A stretch of DNA of 64,000 bases, taken from assembly GCF_019805165.1 (NCBI RefSeq), contig NZ_RWIJ01000012.1, forward strand, positions 1 through 64,000. Direction: 5' to 3'. Positions within the stretch are counted from its first letter, which is position 1. Every line of letters begins with the position of its first letter. The DNA is from Azospirillum sp. 412522 (GTDB lineage: Bacteria; Pseudomonadota; Alphaproteobacteria; Azospirillales; Azospirillaceae). Below are positions 51,401 to 59,171 of the stretch, in pieces. The position numbers and the translations under genes are program-made. Below the pieces are notes generated by a model, which was not told where the DNA came from, did not search any database, and saw nothing but the letters and a program-made list of their open reading frames with translations.

Positions 51401-51829
51401 GCGATCTTCCGCGAAGGCCTGTCGGAGAAGGACCTGAACCGGCTGGTCAGCGCCATTTCGGCCCGCAACGTGCTGGTGATGCTCGACACCTGCCATTCGG
51501 GCGCGGTGTCGGCGGGCACGGTAGACAAGCTGTACCAGGACATGGGCCAGCGTTATCTGCTGGCCGCCTCGTCGGAGCAGGAGCAGGCGCTGGACAGCTA
51601 CGACGGCCGCAACGGCATCTTCGCCCATGCGGTGCTGGAGGGGCTGAAGGGCAAGGCGCTGCTGCCGGGGGACGAGGCGGTCTACAATCTGACGCTCGGC
51701 CAGTATGTCAACCGCGCGGTGCCGCGTCTGGCGCGGGAGAAGCAGTGGCAGCAGTCCGCCATCTTCAAGACCGGCGGCAACGAGCTGAACCCGTTCCCGC
51801 TGGCCGCGCCGGAGGCGGCGAAGCCGTGA
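48410..51829 (+). CDS. Exported WD40-repeat protein fused to a caspase-like domain
   Basis: About 1139 aa. The signal segment (AGALLAALLAPLLGC) ends in a possible lipobox; cleavage near VLA-GD is the alternative. WD40-type blades fill ~30-590 (GHTARVNRLATDAQGRLIAS, NDLAFSPDGRFVAGAFGG, YSVAFSPDGALLAVGYAD). Two Pro/Ala-rich linkers then surround a beta-sandwich (VRLRYRIADTGGGIGSVDLF ... NRVQIRAYNG). The C-terminal caspase domain has H969 in LYLAGHGVIVP and C1028 in MLDTCHSGAVS. The catalytic dyad is intact. The linker contains a duplicated SRAFAR(T/A)KEP segment. ATG 48410 or 48413 are likely starts; GTG 48395 is in frame. The substrate is unknown. Confidence 0.85.
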   Translation: MMAGCLTPPIAWLRHNVRAGALLAALLAPLLGCLEAGPVLAGDASTGAFLRIETGGHTARVNRLATDAQGRLIASVSNDKTLRLWARDSGEPLGVLRVPMEAGDEGALYAVALSADGSLAVAAGNTGASWGDGVTLYLFDVKAQRLKARLPGQPQVLNDLAFSPDGRFVAGAFGGTAGIRVWDSASFKLVAEDTGYEARVSALAFAPDGRLATAAFDGNVRLYDAGFKPKAKRKPGNGLPYSVAFSPDGALLAVGYADQTRVDVLSGADLKTRWSPKTTGITGGSFAAVAWDGTALVAAGTATQDGKRNLVRRWAEAGKGAFADIAAARDSVTHLLALPGGGVAFAAADPGWGEIDPAGRLRFARMGDVADYRDIHLGRFGLSDDGLVLEFGMEQGGRRPMRFDVLARSLTPAPDPQSGLNRPAAEGPGIGVADWRNSRTPKVNGQPVKLDSGEWARSVTVLGAQRRVLLGGEFSLRLLDSAGAELARAEVPAAVWGVVASADGRIAVAALGDGTLRWYALSGGARPLEELAALFPHRDGRRWVLWTPEAFFDHSESGGETLVGFHLNDPKKKGSQWVEFKQVYRVFDAPELVRDKLRQTGQAEIAARLSAIGDVRLLTQRRPQVTLVEYCTVPAAARGLTLGTGGQPAAANTAAANSAAANSAAAQPAPADAETCHPLDMTPVSRAFARTKEPAAAPVAAVSTPATPAKAPPTAGAPPKPQGGSQAAEPDAAADEPRLTVALPDGVGSVRLRYRIADTGGGIGSVDLFRNGRNVSGQDKSRAFARAKEPVSPPAPQPAPQPAPQAAADQPKDQAAATTPPPPPEERVSTVRLDPGSNRVQIRAYNGTDAIYERSALVDFVLPAPAVAEADSKAQRDVPDRPRLITFVVGIDKYRPAGTQLRFARADATSFADALRGRIPAGYDRGQSLALSRTLYDEQASRDAVVAGLEALAANAREQDTVVLYLAGHGVIVPSPKDPSVKLYHFITQDVTAATPEAIFREGLSEKDLNRLVSAISARNVLVMLDTCHSGAVSAGTVDKLYQDMGQRYLLAASSEQEQALDSYDGRNGIFAHAVLEGLKGKALLPGDEAVYNLTLGQYVNRAVPRLAREKQWQQSAIFKTGGNELNPFPLAAPEAAKP

Positions 51830-51890
51830 ACATCGTGTTGCGGATATCCTTCCCGGTTTTCCTGACCGGCATGACCGGGAGGCGGGCGTG

Positions 51891-52673
51891 ATGCGGTTCG
51901 CCCGGATCGGCGGTGGCGCCTGCCGTCTTGCGGCGGCCGGCGTCGCGGCTTTCCTGTTGTCCGGTCCAGCGCCGGCCCGGGCGCAGTCCCAGCCCGACAC
52001 GGCGGCACTCACGCCGGGCGCGGCGCGTGACGCGGTGGCGGCCGTGGCGGGCGGCCTCGCCTGCGCCGGCGTCACGGTGGCGGAGACCGGGAAGGGACTG
52101 CGGGTCGGCGGCTATGTCGCCACCGGGGAGGATGCCGCCACCCTGAAGGCGGCGCTCGTCGCGCTGCCGGGGGGCATCGACGTCGATGCGCGGGTGGCCT
52201 TGCGGCCCTGGCCGCTGTGCGAGGCGCTGGGCGTCGCCGCGCAGGCGGAACCGGCCGGTGCGCTGGAACTCGCCCTCAACCGGCCGTCGATGGTCTACCG
52301 CAAGGACGACCGGCTGGAGGTCACGGTCACCGCCGCGACGGCGGGCCACCTGACCGTGGACTATATCGACGGCGACGGCAGCGTCATCCACATGGTGCCG
52401 ATGCGCCTGCGGCGCGACGGCCGGCTGGAACCGGGCCGCCCGGTGACGCTGGGCGTCGCCGGATCGGCGGGCGACCGCGTCTACACCGTCTCCCCGCCCT
52501 ATGGCCCGGCGATGATCCTGGCGCTGGTGACCCGCGAGCCGCTGTTCCCCGCCGACCGCGAGGAGGTGGAGCCGGCCGGCCCCTATCTGGCGAGCCTGCG
52601 CGCGGCACTGACGAAGGCGGAGGGGCGCGGCGCGATCATCCGCTCCGCCGTCTTCGTCACCGTCGCCGAGTAG
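51891..52673 (+). CDS. Exported DUF4384-like protein of the caspase cluster
   Basis: 260 aa with a signal peptide (AAAGVAAFLLSGPAPARA-QS). The middle and C-terminal parts (about 125-235) read YRKDDRLEVTVTAATAGHLT, then VDYIDGDGSVIHMVPM and LVTREPLFP, matching the DUF4384 pattern also seen in the caspase protein at 45651-47267. The region before it (30-120) contains LACAGVTV and LRPWPLCEALG, whose two Cys could form a disulfide. It starts 61 bp after the WD40-caspase gene on the same strand, with GGGAGG upstream (GTG 51888 also possible). DUF4384 domains recur next to caspase domains, so it may be a partner or regulator. Confidence 0.72.
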   Translation: MRFARIGGGACRLAAAGVAAFLLSGPAPARAQSQPDTAALTPGAARDAVAAVAGGLACAGVTVAETGKGLRVGGYVATGEDAATLKAALVALPGGIDVDARVALRPWPLCEALGVAAQAEPAGALELALNRPSMVYRKDDRLEVTVTAATAGHLTVDYIDGDGSVIHMVPMRLRRDGRLEPGRPVTLGVAGSAGDRVYTVSPPYGPAMILALVTREPLFPADREEVEPAGPYLASLRAALTKAEGRGAIIRSAVFVTVAE

Positions 52674-52846
52674 CATGGCCGGAGCAGCGGCACCGGCCGC
52701 CGTCGTGACGATTCCACCACAGGCTCCCGGCGAAAACGATGGCGTCCATTGCCAGATGCCGGCGCAAACACTATGATTCAGCTGGTGCAACCCGGGCCTC
52801 CGCAAGGGCGGGACCCGGTACCGCTTGAGACGATCGGAAGACCCGT

Positions 52847-53239
52847 ATGGACGCTCACGACCTTTCGCTGGACGACAACCGTACGCTTCAGGCCATCGGC
52901 ATCCTCGCCGACGTGCTGGACGGTGTCGAGGGGCCGGGCGGTCTGGACACGGTGCTGGTGTCCAAGGCGCTGCGTCAGGTGATCGCCACCAAGTCGCAGC
53001 CGGCCTTCGAGTTCGCCTCCCGCGCTTTCAACACGCTGGAGCCGTCGGTCCGCCGTCAGGTGGCGGAGACCGCGGACGAGGCGGCGCACCATTCGGTCGA
53101 GCTGCGCGGCCGGGTCGGCGGCTTCCTGTCCACCGCCCCGAAGAAGCCGGTCCCCCAGGGTCCGGTGGTCGGCCAGCAGCCGAACTTCATCACCGCGCTG
53201 AACCTGCGCTCCCGCCGCCGGCCAAACTCGCCCACCTGA
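52847..53239 (+). CDS. Hypothetical protein, 130 aa
   Basis: I do not recognise the family. It is all-helical by eye: DDNRTLQAIGILADVLDGVE, then a helix with FASRAFNTLEPSVRRQVAET. The C-terminal ~40 residues are basic and Pro/Gln-rich (KKPVPQGPVVGQQPNF, ending LRSRRRPNSPT). There is no signal peptide or membrane segment, so it is probably cytoplasmic. It stands alone downstream of the caspase cluster and is followed by a short tandem repeat. Codon use matches the neighbours, which supports real coding. Confidence 0.6.
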   Translation: MDAHDLSLDDNRTLQAIGILADVLDGVEGPGGLDTVLVSKALRQVIATKSQPAFEFASRAFNTLEPSVRRQVAETADEAAHHSVELRGRVGGFLSTAPKKPVPQGPVVGQQPNFITALNLRSRRRPNSPT

Positions 53240-53297
53240 AATTTGCCGGCCTGAAATCTGCCTGGCCTGAAACTTGCCGGCATGAAACTTGGGAAGC
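53236..53297. repeat. Short tandem repeat, four imperfect ~15-bp units
   Basis: Units begin at 53236, 53251, 53267 and 53282 with consensus CTGAAACTTGCCGGC. Units 1-3 are close copies (CTGAAATTTGCCGGC, CTGAAATCTGCCTGGC, CTGAAACTTGCCGGC) and the fourth is diverged. The array overlaps the last codons of the 130-aa gene and fills its gap to the convergent LysR gene. Confidence 0.75.
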
Positions 53298-53306
53298 TGG
53301 GCTGGT

Positions 53307-54287
53307 TCAGCCGGCCTCCTGCGGTTCGACTCCCGACGGCCGGTCCCGTCCCGGCCAGGCTTCCTCCGGCAGCGTGTCGAGCAGCGCGCAGTCCCAATAG
53401 GGGCGCGGGCCGAAGCGCTGAACCAGGAAATCGACGAACACCCGTACCTTCGGCGACAGGTGGCGGTTCTGCGGATAGACCGCGTTGACGGTCACCTCGG
53501 TCGGGACGTGGCGGTGCAGGATGCTGACCAGCTCGCCGCGCGACAGCGCCTGCCCGCACAGGAAGGTCGGCGACATGATGAAGCCGACGCCGGACGCCGC
53601 CGCCTCGCGCAGCAGGTCGCCATTGTTGCTGCGGATCGGGCCGGAAACCCGGATGCTGCGCGTCTCCCCGTCGACGATGAAGGGCCACAGGTCGGGGGTG
53701 GGGACGTTGGTGTAGATCAGGCAGGCGTGGTCGCTCAGCTCGTCCGGCGTCTGCGGCACGCCGTGCTTCTGCAGGTAGGCCGGGCTGGCGCACAGCGCCA
53801 TCCGCGCCGGGGCCAGCCGCCGGGCGATCAGCGAGCTGTCGCGCAGCTTTCCGATGCGCACCGCCAGATCGTAGCCCTCGTCGACCAGATCGACCGTGCG
53901 GTCGTTCAGGTCCATGTTGATCTCGATGGCCGGGTAGCGCTCCAGGAACTCCGCCACCGCCGGGGCCAGATGCAGGATGCCGAAGCTGACCGGCGCGTTC
54001 AGCCGCAGCCGGCCGCGCGGGGCGGCGTGCAGGTCGGCGACCGCCTGCTCCGCCTCCTCCAGGTCGGCGAGGATGCGGGTGCAGCGCTCGTAATAGGCCT
54101 GCCCGACCTCGGTCAGGCTGAGCTTGCGGGTGGTCCGGTTCAGCAGCCGCGCGCCGAGGCGGTTCTCCAGCTCGCCGATGCGGCGGGAGACCACCGATTT
54201 CGACAGGTTGAGCCGGTCGGCGGCCGCGGTGAAGCTCCGGGTGTCCACCACCTTGATGAAGGCGAGCATGTCGTCGAGGCGATCCAT
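53307..54287 (-). CDS. LysR family transcriptional regulator (divergent to wrbA)
   Basis: 326 aa. The helix-turn-helix reads FIKVVDTRSFTAAADRLNLS, then KSVVSRRIGELENRLG, with an effector domain after residue ~90 (LRLNAPVSFGILHLAPAV). ATG 54287 gives the standard N-terminus MDRLDDMLAFIKVV. It is divergent from wrbA with a clear dyad between them, so it most likely controls wrbA and the following quinone reductase gene, and itself. This subgroup (AaeR/quinone- or aldehyde-responsive) commonly sits beside oxidoreductases. Confidence 0.88.
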   Translation of the reverse strand: MDRLDDMLAFIKVVDTRSFTAAADRLNLSKSVVSRRIGELENRLGARLLNRTTRKLSLTEVGQAYYERCTRILADLEEAEQAVADLHAAPRGRLRLNAPVSFGILHLAPAVAEFLERYPAIEINMDLNDRTVDLVDEGYDLAVRIGKLRDSSLIARRLAPARMALCASPAYLQKHGVPQTPDELSDHACLIYTNVPTPDLWPFIVDGETRSIRVSGPIRSNNGDLLREAAASGVGFIMSPTFLCGQALSRGELVSILHRHVPTEVTVNAVYPQNRHLSPKVRVFVDFLVQRFGPRPYWDCALLDTLPEEAWPGRDRPSGVEPQEAG

Positions 54288-54289
54288 GG

Positions 54290-54314
54290 CATTGTTGTAC
54301 ACCCGGAAACAATG
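54290..54314. promoter_or_regulatory. LysR operator dyad between lysR and wrbA
   Basis: CATTGTT and AACAATG form a perfect 7-bp inverted repeat separated by 11 bp, matching the T-N11-A layout of LysR boxes. It touches the start region of the divergent lysR gene, which suits autorepression together with activation of wrbA. Confidence 0.6.
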
Positions 54315-54429
54315 AGGTGCCAAGATCCGGGATTACCGGAAGCGCCGCCGCGCCCTATTTCTGTGTCACCGCCGGGCCGGCACCGGCCGCGGCGACGAAT
54401 TCCACGCAACCGGACAGGGAGTGACGGCG

Positions 54430-55032
54430 ATGGCGAAGGTTCTGGTGCTCTATTACAGCAGCTGGGGTCACGTGTCGGAGATGGCGCAGGCGGTGGCCGA
54501 AGGCGCCCGGTCCGTCGCCGGGACCGAGGTGGCGGTGAAGCGCGTGCCCGAACTGGTGCCGGAAGCCGTCCGCCAGTCCGCCCACTACAAGGACGAGAGC
54601 AACATCCCGGTCGCCACGGTGGACGAGCTGGCCCAGTACGACGCGATCATCATCGGCACGCCGACGCGCTACGGCAACATGGCTTCGCAGATGAAGAACT
54701 TCCTCGACCAGACCGGCGGGCTGTGGGCCAAGGGCGCGCTGAACGGCAAGGTCGGCGCCGCCTTCACCTCCACCGCCACCCAGCATGGCGGGCAGGAGAG
54801 CACCATCCTCAGCACCCACACCGTGCTGCTGCATCTGGGCCTGGTGATCGTCGGGCTGCCCTATTCGTTCCAGGGGCAGATGGGCGTTTCGGAAGTGATG
54901 GGCAACTCGCCCTACGGCGCCAGCACCATCGCCGGCGGCGACGGCTCGCGCCGGCCGAGCGCGGTCGAGCTGGACGGCGCCCGCTTCCAGGGCCGCCACG
55001 TCGCCGAGATCGCGACGAAGCTGCACGGCTGA
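54430..55032 (+). CDS. wrbA: NAD(P)H:quinone oxidoreductase WrbA
   Basis: A 200-aa flavodoxin-fold enzyme that reduces quinones by two electrons and so avoids semiquinone radicals. Marks: [17 protein letters not shown] (FMN phosphate loop), [32 protein letters not shown] and the C-terminal VAEIATKL. Length equals the family norm. ATG 54430 has GGGAG eight bases upstream; GTG 54421 is in frame. It is divergent from lysR across the dyad and 33 bp ahead of the hydroquinone reductase gene. Confidence 0.95.
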   Translation: MAKVLVLYYSSWGHVSEMAQAVAEGARSVAGTEVAVKRVPELVPEAVRQSAHYKDESNIPVATVDELAQYDAIIIGTPTRYGNMASQMKNFLDQTGGLWAKGALNGKVGAAFTSTATQHGGQESTILSTHTVLLHLGLVIVGLPYSFQGQMGVSEVMGNSPYGASTIAGGDGSRRPSAVELDGARFQGRHVAEIATKLHG

Positions 55033-55065
55033 TAGCCGGCTGATATTGGAAAAGAGGAGGGAGCC

Positions 55066-56025
55066 GTGGGCCTGCTGATCGATGGACAGTGGCGCGACCA
55101 GTGGTACGACACGAAGAAGACCGGCGGCGCGTTCGTCAGGACGGAGGCGCAGTTCCGCGACCGGGTGTCGGCCGACGGCTCCACCCCCTATCCGGCGGAA
55201 GCCGGGCGCTATCACCTGATGGTGTCGCTGGCCTGCCCCTGGGCGCACCGCACGCTGATCCTCCGCAAGCTCAAGCGGCTGGACGACGTGATCGGCGTCA
55301 GCGTCGTCGAGCCGCTGATGCTGGCCGACGGCTGGACCTTCGCGGAGCCGGAGCCGGTCACCGGCGCCCGCCGGCTGTACGAGGTCTATCTGAAGGCCAG
55401 GCCCGGCTACAGCGGCCGGGTGACCGTGCCGGTGTTGTGGGACAAGAAGACCGGCAGCATCGTGAACAACGAGTCGGCGGAGATCATCCGCATGCTCAAC
55501 CGGGAATTCGACGCCTTCACCGACGTGCGCACCGATTTCTACCCGGCGGAGCTGGCGGACGAGATCGACCGCGTCAACGCCTTCGTCTACGACGCCGTCA
55601 ACAACGGCGTCTACAAGGCCGGCTTCGCCACCTCGCAGGACAAGTACGAGGCTGCCTTCGACGCGCTGTTCGCGGCGCTGGACGACCTCGACGCCCGGCT
55701 GGCGACGCAGCGCTGGCTGGTCGGCAACCGCCTGACCGAGGCGGACTGGCGGCTGTTCACCACGCTGGTGCGCTTCGACGCCGTCTATGTCGGGCATTTC
55801 AAGTGCAACCAGCGGCGGATCGCCGACTATCCGCAGCTGTCGGGCTATCTGCGCGACCTGTATCAGGTGCCGGGCGTGGCGGAGACGGTGAATTTCGACC
55901 ACATCAAGCGCCATTACTACGGCAGCCACGCCACCATCAACCCGACCGGCATCGTGCCGAAGGGGCCGGCGCTCGACCTCGACGCGCCGCACGGCCGTGG
56001 CGACCTGGGGCCGGATCCGGTGTGA
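55066..56025 (+). CDS. Glutathionyl-hydroquinone reductase (Xi-class GST)
   Basis: 319 aa, starting at GTG after a strong GAGGAGGGAG site. The Xi-class active site is the catalytic Cys in VSLACPWAHRTLI near residue 57. The substrate-pocket stretch VPVLWDKKTGSIVNNESAEI and the C-terminal helical part LTEADWRLFTTLVRFDAVY follow the YqjG/EcGS pattern. It removes glutathione from glutathionyl-hydroquinones in the cytoplasm. Coupled with WrbA it makes a two-step quinone detoxification pathway, probably under the divergent LysR. Confidence 0.92.
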   Translation: MGLLIDGQWRDQWYDTKKTGGAFVRTEAQFRDRVSADGSTPYPAEAGRYHLMVSLACPWAHRTLILRKLKRLDDVIGVSVVEPLMLADGWTFAEPEPVTGARRLYEVYLKARPGYSGRVTVPVLWDKKTGSIVNNESAEIIRMLNREFDAFTDVRTDFYPAELADEIDRVNAFVYDAVNNGVYKAGFATSQDKYEAAFDALFAALDDLDARLATQRWLVGNRLTEADWRLFTTLVRFDAVYVGHFKCNQRRIADYPQLSGYLRDLYQVPGVAETVNFDHIKRHYYGSHATINPTGIVPKGPALDLDAPHGRGDLGPDPV

Positions 56026-56092
56026 GGCGTGACGGATCGGCTCCCCGGCGGTTGTCAGAAGGAAACGACAACCGCATGAGGGAGTTCGTCCG

Positions 56093-56437
56093 ATGCGTAC
56101 ACTCATCCTGGCTGCCGCGGCCGTCCTGGCCCTCTCCTCGCCGGCCCTGGCCCAGACCGGGCAGTCCCAGAACGGCTGGGGCGGGGCACTCGATCAGTTG
56201 AACCGCGCCGTCAACCCCAACAGCTATCCGCAGGACCGCAACGACCGGGCGGCGCAGGATCGCGACGACCGCCGGTATGAAGGGTCGTCCGGCAACCGCC
56301 GCGGCAACGCCTACAGCGACTATTCCGACCGCGACCTGCGCAGCCAGTACGACCGGCTGGGCGAGGAGCAGCGCCAGATCCGGCAGAACCGCCGCGCCAT
56401 CGAGGACGAGATGGAGCGCCGCGGCATCAACCGCTGA
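56093..56437 (+). CDS. Small exported charged protein, unknown function
   Basis: 114 aa. The signal peptide LILAAAAVLALSSPALA-QT is clear. The mature part is highly polar: an Asp/Arg/Asn-rich, low-complexity region (RNDRAAQDRDDRRYEGSSG), then a helix (YDRLGEEQRQIRQNRRAIED). No cysteine or domain is recognised. It is probably periplasmic. It follows the quinone operon on the same strand by ~67 bp but need not belong to it. Confidence 0.72.
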   Translation: MRTLILAAAAVLALSSPALAQTGQSQNGWGGALDQLNRAVNPNSYPQDRNDRAAQDRDDRRYEGSSGNRRGNAYSDYSDRDLRSQYDRLGEEQRQIRQNRRAIEDEMERRGINR

Positions 56438-56478
56438 ATGAATCAGGTCGTCAGGGCTGCGATATGCGACAACCCCGG

Positions 56479-56853
56479 TCAGGGCTTGTAGCAGCGGGCC
56501 ATGTCTTCCGGGTTGCCCATCGCCTCGCACTGGAAGCCGTTGGAGAATTTGAAGCGCAGCGGGCCGGTCTTGCGGACGCTGACCACCGGCTTCTTGCCCG
56601 CATCCTGGAATTCCACCCAGGCGGAGCTGTCGAAGCGGGTCTGCACCCCGTTGCTCAGCTGCACGCGGCCCTGACGGTCCTTGATCACCTGGATTCCGGT
56701 GCTGAACAGCAGGTTCGGGCCGTCGACCTTGGCCGACAGGCCGTTGGTGCAGTTCACCCCCTCCGGCTTGACCGAGACGCATTCGAAGGATTGCGGCTGG
56801 CCGGCGGTGAGGACCATCGCATAGATGGCGATTTCCAGGACGTTCATCGGCAT
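56479..56853 (-). CDS. Small exported protein, unknown function
   Basis: 124 aa. The N-terminus (VLEIAIYAMVLTAGQPQ) looks like a weak signal peptide. Four Cys (SFECVSV, VNCTNG, GFQCEAM, ARCYKP) are spaced as if they could form two disulfides, supporting export. The rest alternates beta-type strands (VDGPNLLFSTGIQVIKD). The start ATG 56853 lacks a good ribosome-binding site, so it may differ. It is divergent from the SpoIIE-type phosphatase gene, convergent with the gene at 56093-56437. The family is not recognised. Confidence 0.62.
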   Translation of the reverse strand: MPMNVLEIAIYAMVLTAGQPQSFECVSVKPEGVNCTNGLSAKVDGPNLLFSTGIQVIKDRQGRVQLSNGVQTRFDSSAWVEFQDAGKKPVVSVRKTGPLRFKFSNGFQCEAMGNPEDMARCYKP

Positions 56854-57108
56854 GGGCGTGCACCAGCGGGAAGGCGGCGGGTCATTCCGTCTTAAGGAGC
56901 ATCTGGTTACGAAAGAGATAATGTCGCGCCTGCGGCGGAATCTTGCGCGCGCCCGGAATCGGCGCCCTCTTCCGGGGCTGGAGAGGGCGTTTATCGCCAA
57001 ATGCGATTGCGCTGCGGCGCCCCGGCGCCTGGACTTGCGCGCCCCGGACCGGTAGAAGCGGTGGCGACAGCCATCTGCTTCAAGCCACAGGGGGGCGGGC
57101 GCAATCCC

Positions 57109-59112
57109 ATGACGTTCCAACAGCGTTTGATCCTGCTGGTCACCGGTCTGGTGCTGCTGGCGGTGGTGGCGGTCACCACGGCGATGGCCTTCACCACGCG
57201 CGCCGCCCTGACCGGGCGGGTCGAGGCGGAGGCGCGGCTGACCGCCGGCCTGCTCGCCCGCGGGGCCGCCCAGGCCCGCGACATCCCGCAGGAGGTCGAC
57301 GCCCTGCTGTCGGAACGGCTCCTGTCCGAAGCGACGCTGACCGCCCATCTGGTGGCGCTGGCGGAAACGGCGAAGCTGGCGCCCCGCGCCATCAACGACC
57401 GGCTGAAGCAGATCGCCGAGGCCGGCGGCCCGGACGAGATGTGGATCACCGACAACCGCGGCCGGGCCTATCTGCACAATCTGTCCGGCCCCGACCCGCT
57501 GTTCGGCCAGGACGCCAAGGGCGGCCCGCGCCACGGCGCCTATGCCGGCCTGCTGAACCGCTCGCCCGCCTCGCTGGCGTCGGAGCCGGCGCTGGAGAAC
57601 GGCAAGCTGATGAAGTTCGCCGGGGTGGCCGGCGTCGACAAGCCGCGCATCGTCCAGGTCGGCGCCGACGTGCGGCGCCTGGGCGACCTTCTGCGCAAGT
57701 CGGGGACCGATGGCCTGATCGACGGGCTGCTCGCCACTCGCGCGGTGGAGGCGGCGTGGCTGCTCGACCGCGACGGCCGGGTGCTGGCCCGCGGCGCGGT
57801 GACGGCCGACGGTGTCGGCGGCGGTCCGCTGACCGACGCCGACACCGCCGCCGCCAAGTCCCTTTCGCCCGGCGGCGAGGTTGCCGTCCGCGTGTCGGGC
57901 AACAGCCTGCTGGCGCTGGCGCCGATCAGGTATGCCGGCCCCCCCAACGCCGCGGCCGCCAACGCCGCGGCCGGCGTGCCGACGGTGGCCGTGGTCCGCG
58001 TGCCCTATACGGAGCCGGGCGCGATGCTGAGCCGCCAGCTGAAGATCGGCGGGCTGGTCGGCATCTTCGTGCTGGCGCTGGGCGTCTATGCCTGCCTGCG
58101 CTTCGCCCGCGACCAGATGGCGCCGGTGGAACGGCTGAGCGAGGCGGTCAAGGCGGTGGAGGCCGGGCGCTTCAACCCCTTCACCCTGAACGAGGCCGCC
58201 GACCGCGACGACGAGTTCGGCCGGCTGTCGCGCGTGTTCCGCCGCATGGCGATGGAGGCGACGGCGCGCGAGGAGACCCTCGACGCCCAGCTGGTCATGC
58301 GCGGGGCGGAGCTGGAGACCAAGAGCGAGAAGCTCGCCGCCGCCGAACAGCTGATCGAGGGGGAGCAGCGCGCCGCCCGCGACGTGCAGTCCAACCTGCT
58401 GCCCCGCCAGCTGCCGGTCGGCCGCGACAGCCAGTTCTACGGCACGCTGGTGCCCGGCCACACGGTCAGCGGCGATTTCTACGACGTGATCGAGCTGGAC
58501 GAGCGCCACAGCCTGCTGGTCGCCGCCGGCGTGTCGGGAGGCGGCGTGCCCGCGGCCTTCCTGATGCTGATGGTGCGCGGCGCCATCCGCGAGACCGCCC
58601 GCTCCGGCGCCGGTCCGGGAGCCATCCTGGCCCATGCCAACGAGCGGCTGTGCGGCGAAAGCCCGTTCGACGGTTTCGCCACCGCCTTCGTCGCCGTCTA
58701 CGACCGGGTGTCCGGCACGCTGGTCCATTCCGCCGCCGGCCATCGCGGCGCCTGCCGCGTCACCGCGGACGGCGTGGTGGAGTTCCTGTCGGCGGCCGGC
58801 GGCCAGCCGCTGGGAGTGCGGCGCGGCGTGCCCTACGGCGAGGCGACGGTGGTGCTGAACCAGGACGAGACGCTGTTCCTGTGCACCGACGGCGTCCTCC
58901 ACTCCGTCGATGGCCGGCGCGAGCCCTTCGGCGAGGAGCGCCTCGCCGCCGCGCTCGCCAGCAGCCGCGGCATGTCCGCCCGCGACCGCACGGAAACCGT
59001 CCTGCGCGCGGTGCAGGCCCATGCCGGCATGGACGGCATGATCGCCGGCGATCTGGTGTGCCTGGTCATGCGCCGGCTTCTGCCGGTGACGGAGACGGCC
59101 GAGGCGATGTGA
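57109..59112 (+). CDS. Membrane sensor with HAMP and SpoIIE/PP2C-type phosphatase domain
   Basis: 667 aa. A membrane helix at ~6-28, a large periplasmic sensory region (~30-305), a second helix (~308-328) and a HAMP segment (~330-385) precede a coiled coil and the C-terminal SpoIIE phosphatase (~425-655). Metal-site acids D456 (SGDFYD), D594 (CTDGV) and D648 (AGDLV) are present. The canonical DVSGKG Asp is Gly (AAGVSGGGVPAAFLM, G474). One Mn/Mg ligand is therefore missing, and activity may be altered or lost. Such proteins normally dephosphorylate anti-sigma antagonists; no such partner is adjacent. ATG 57109 begins right before the first helix. Confidence 0.85.
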   Translation: MTFQQRLILLVTGLVLLAVVAVTTAMAFTTRAALTGRVEAEARLTAGLLARGAAQARDIPQEVDALLSERLLSEATLTAHLVALAETAKLAPRAINDRLKQIAEAGGPDEMWITDNRGRAYLHNLSGPDPLFGQDAKGGPRHGAYAGLLNRSPASLASEPALENGKLMKFAGVAGVDKPRIVQVGADVRRLGDLLRKSGTDGLIDGLLATRAVEAAWLLDRDGRVLARGAVTADGVGGGPLTDADTAAAKSLSPGGEVAVRVSGNSLLALAPIRYAGPPNAAAANAAAGVPTVAVVRVPYTEPGAMLSRQLKIGGLVGIFVLALGVYACLRFARDQMAPVERLSEAVKAVEAGRFNPFTLNEAADRDDEFGRLSRVFRRMAMEATAREETLDAQLVMRGAELETKSEKLAAAEQLIEGEQRAARDVQSNLLPRQLPVGRDSQFYGTLVPGHTVSGDFYDVIELDERHSLLVAAGVSGGGVPAAFLMLMVRGAIRETARSGAGPGAILAHANERLCGESPFDGFATAFVAVYDRVSGTLVHSAAGHRGACRVTADGVVEFLSAAGGQPLGVRRGVPYGEATVVLNQDETLFLCTDGVLHSVDGRREPFGEERLAAALASSRGMSARDRTETVLRAVQAHAGMDGMIAGDLVCLVMRRLLPVTETAEAM

Positions 59113-59171
59113 GGAAAGGGGCCGGGCCGGGGGTGTCGCCGGTCCTGCCCCACGATGCCCCGGCGATGTCC

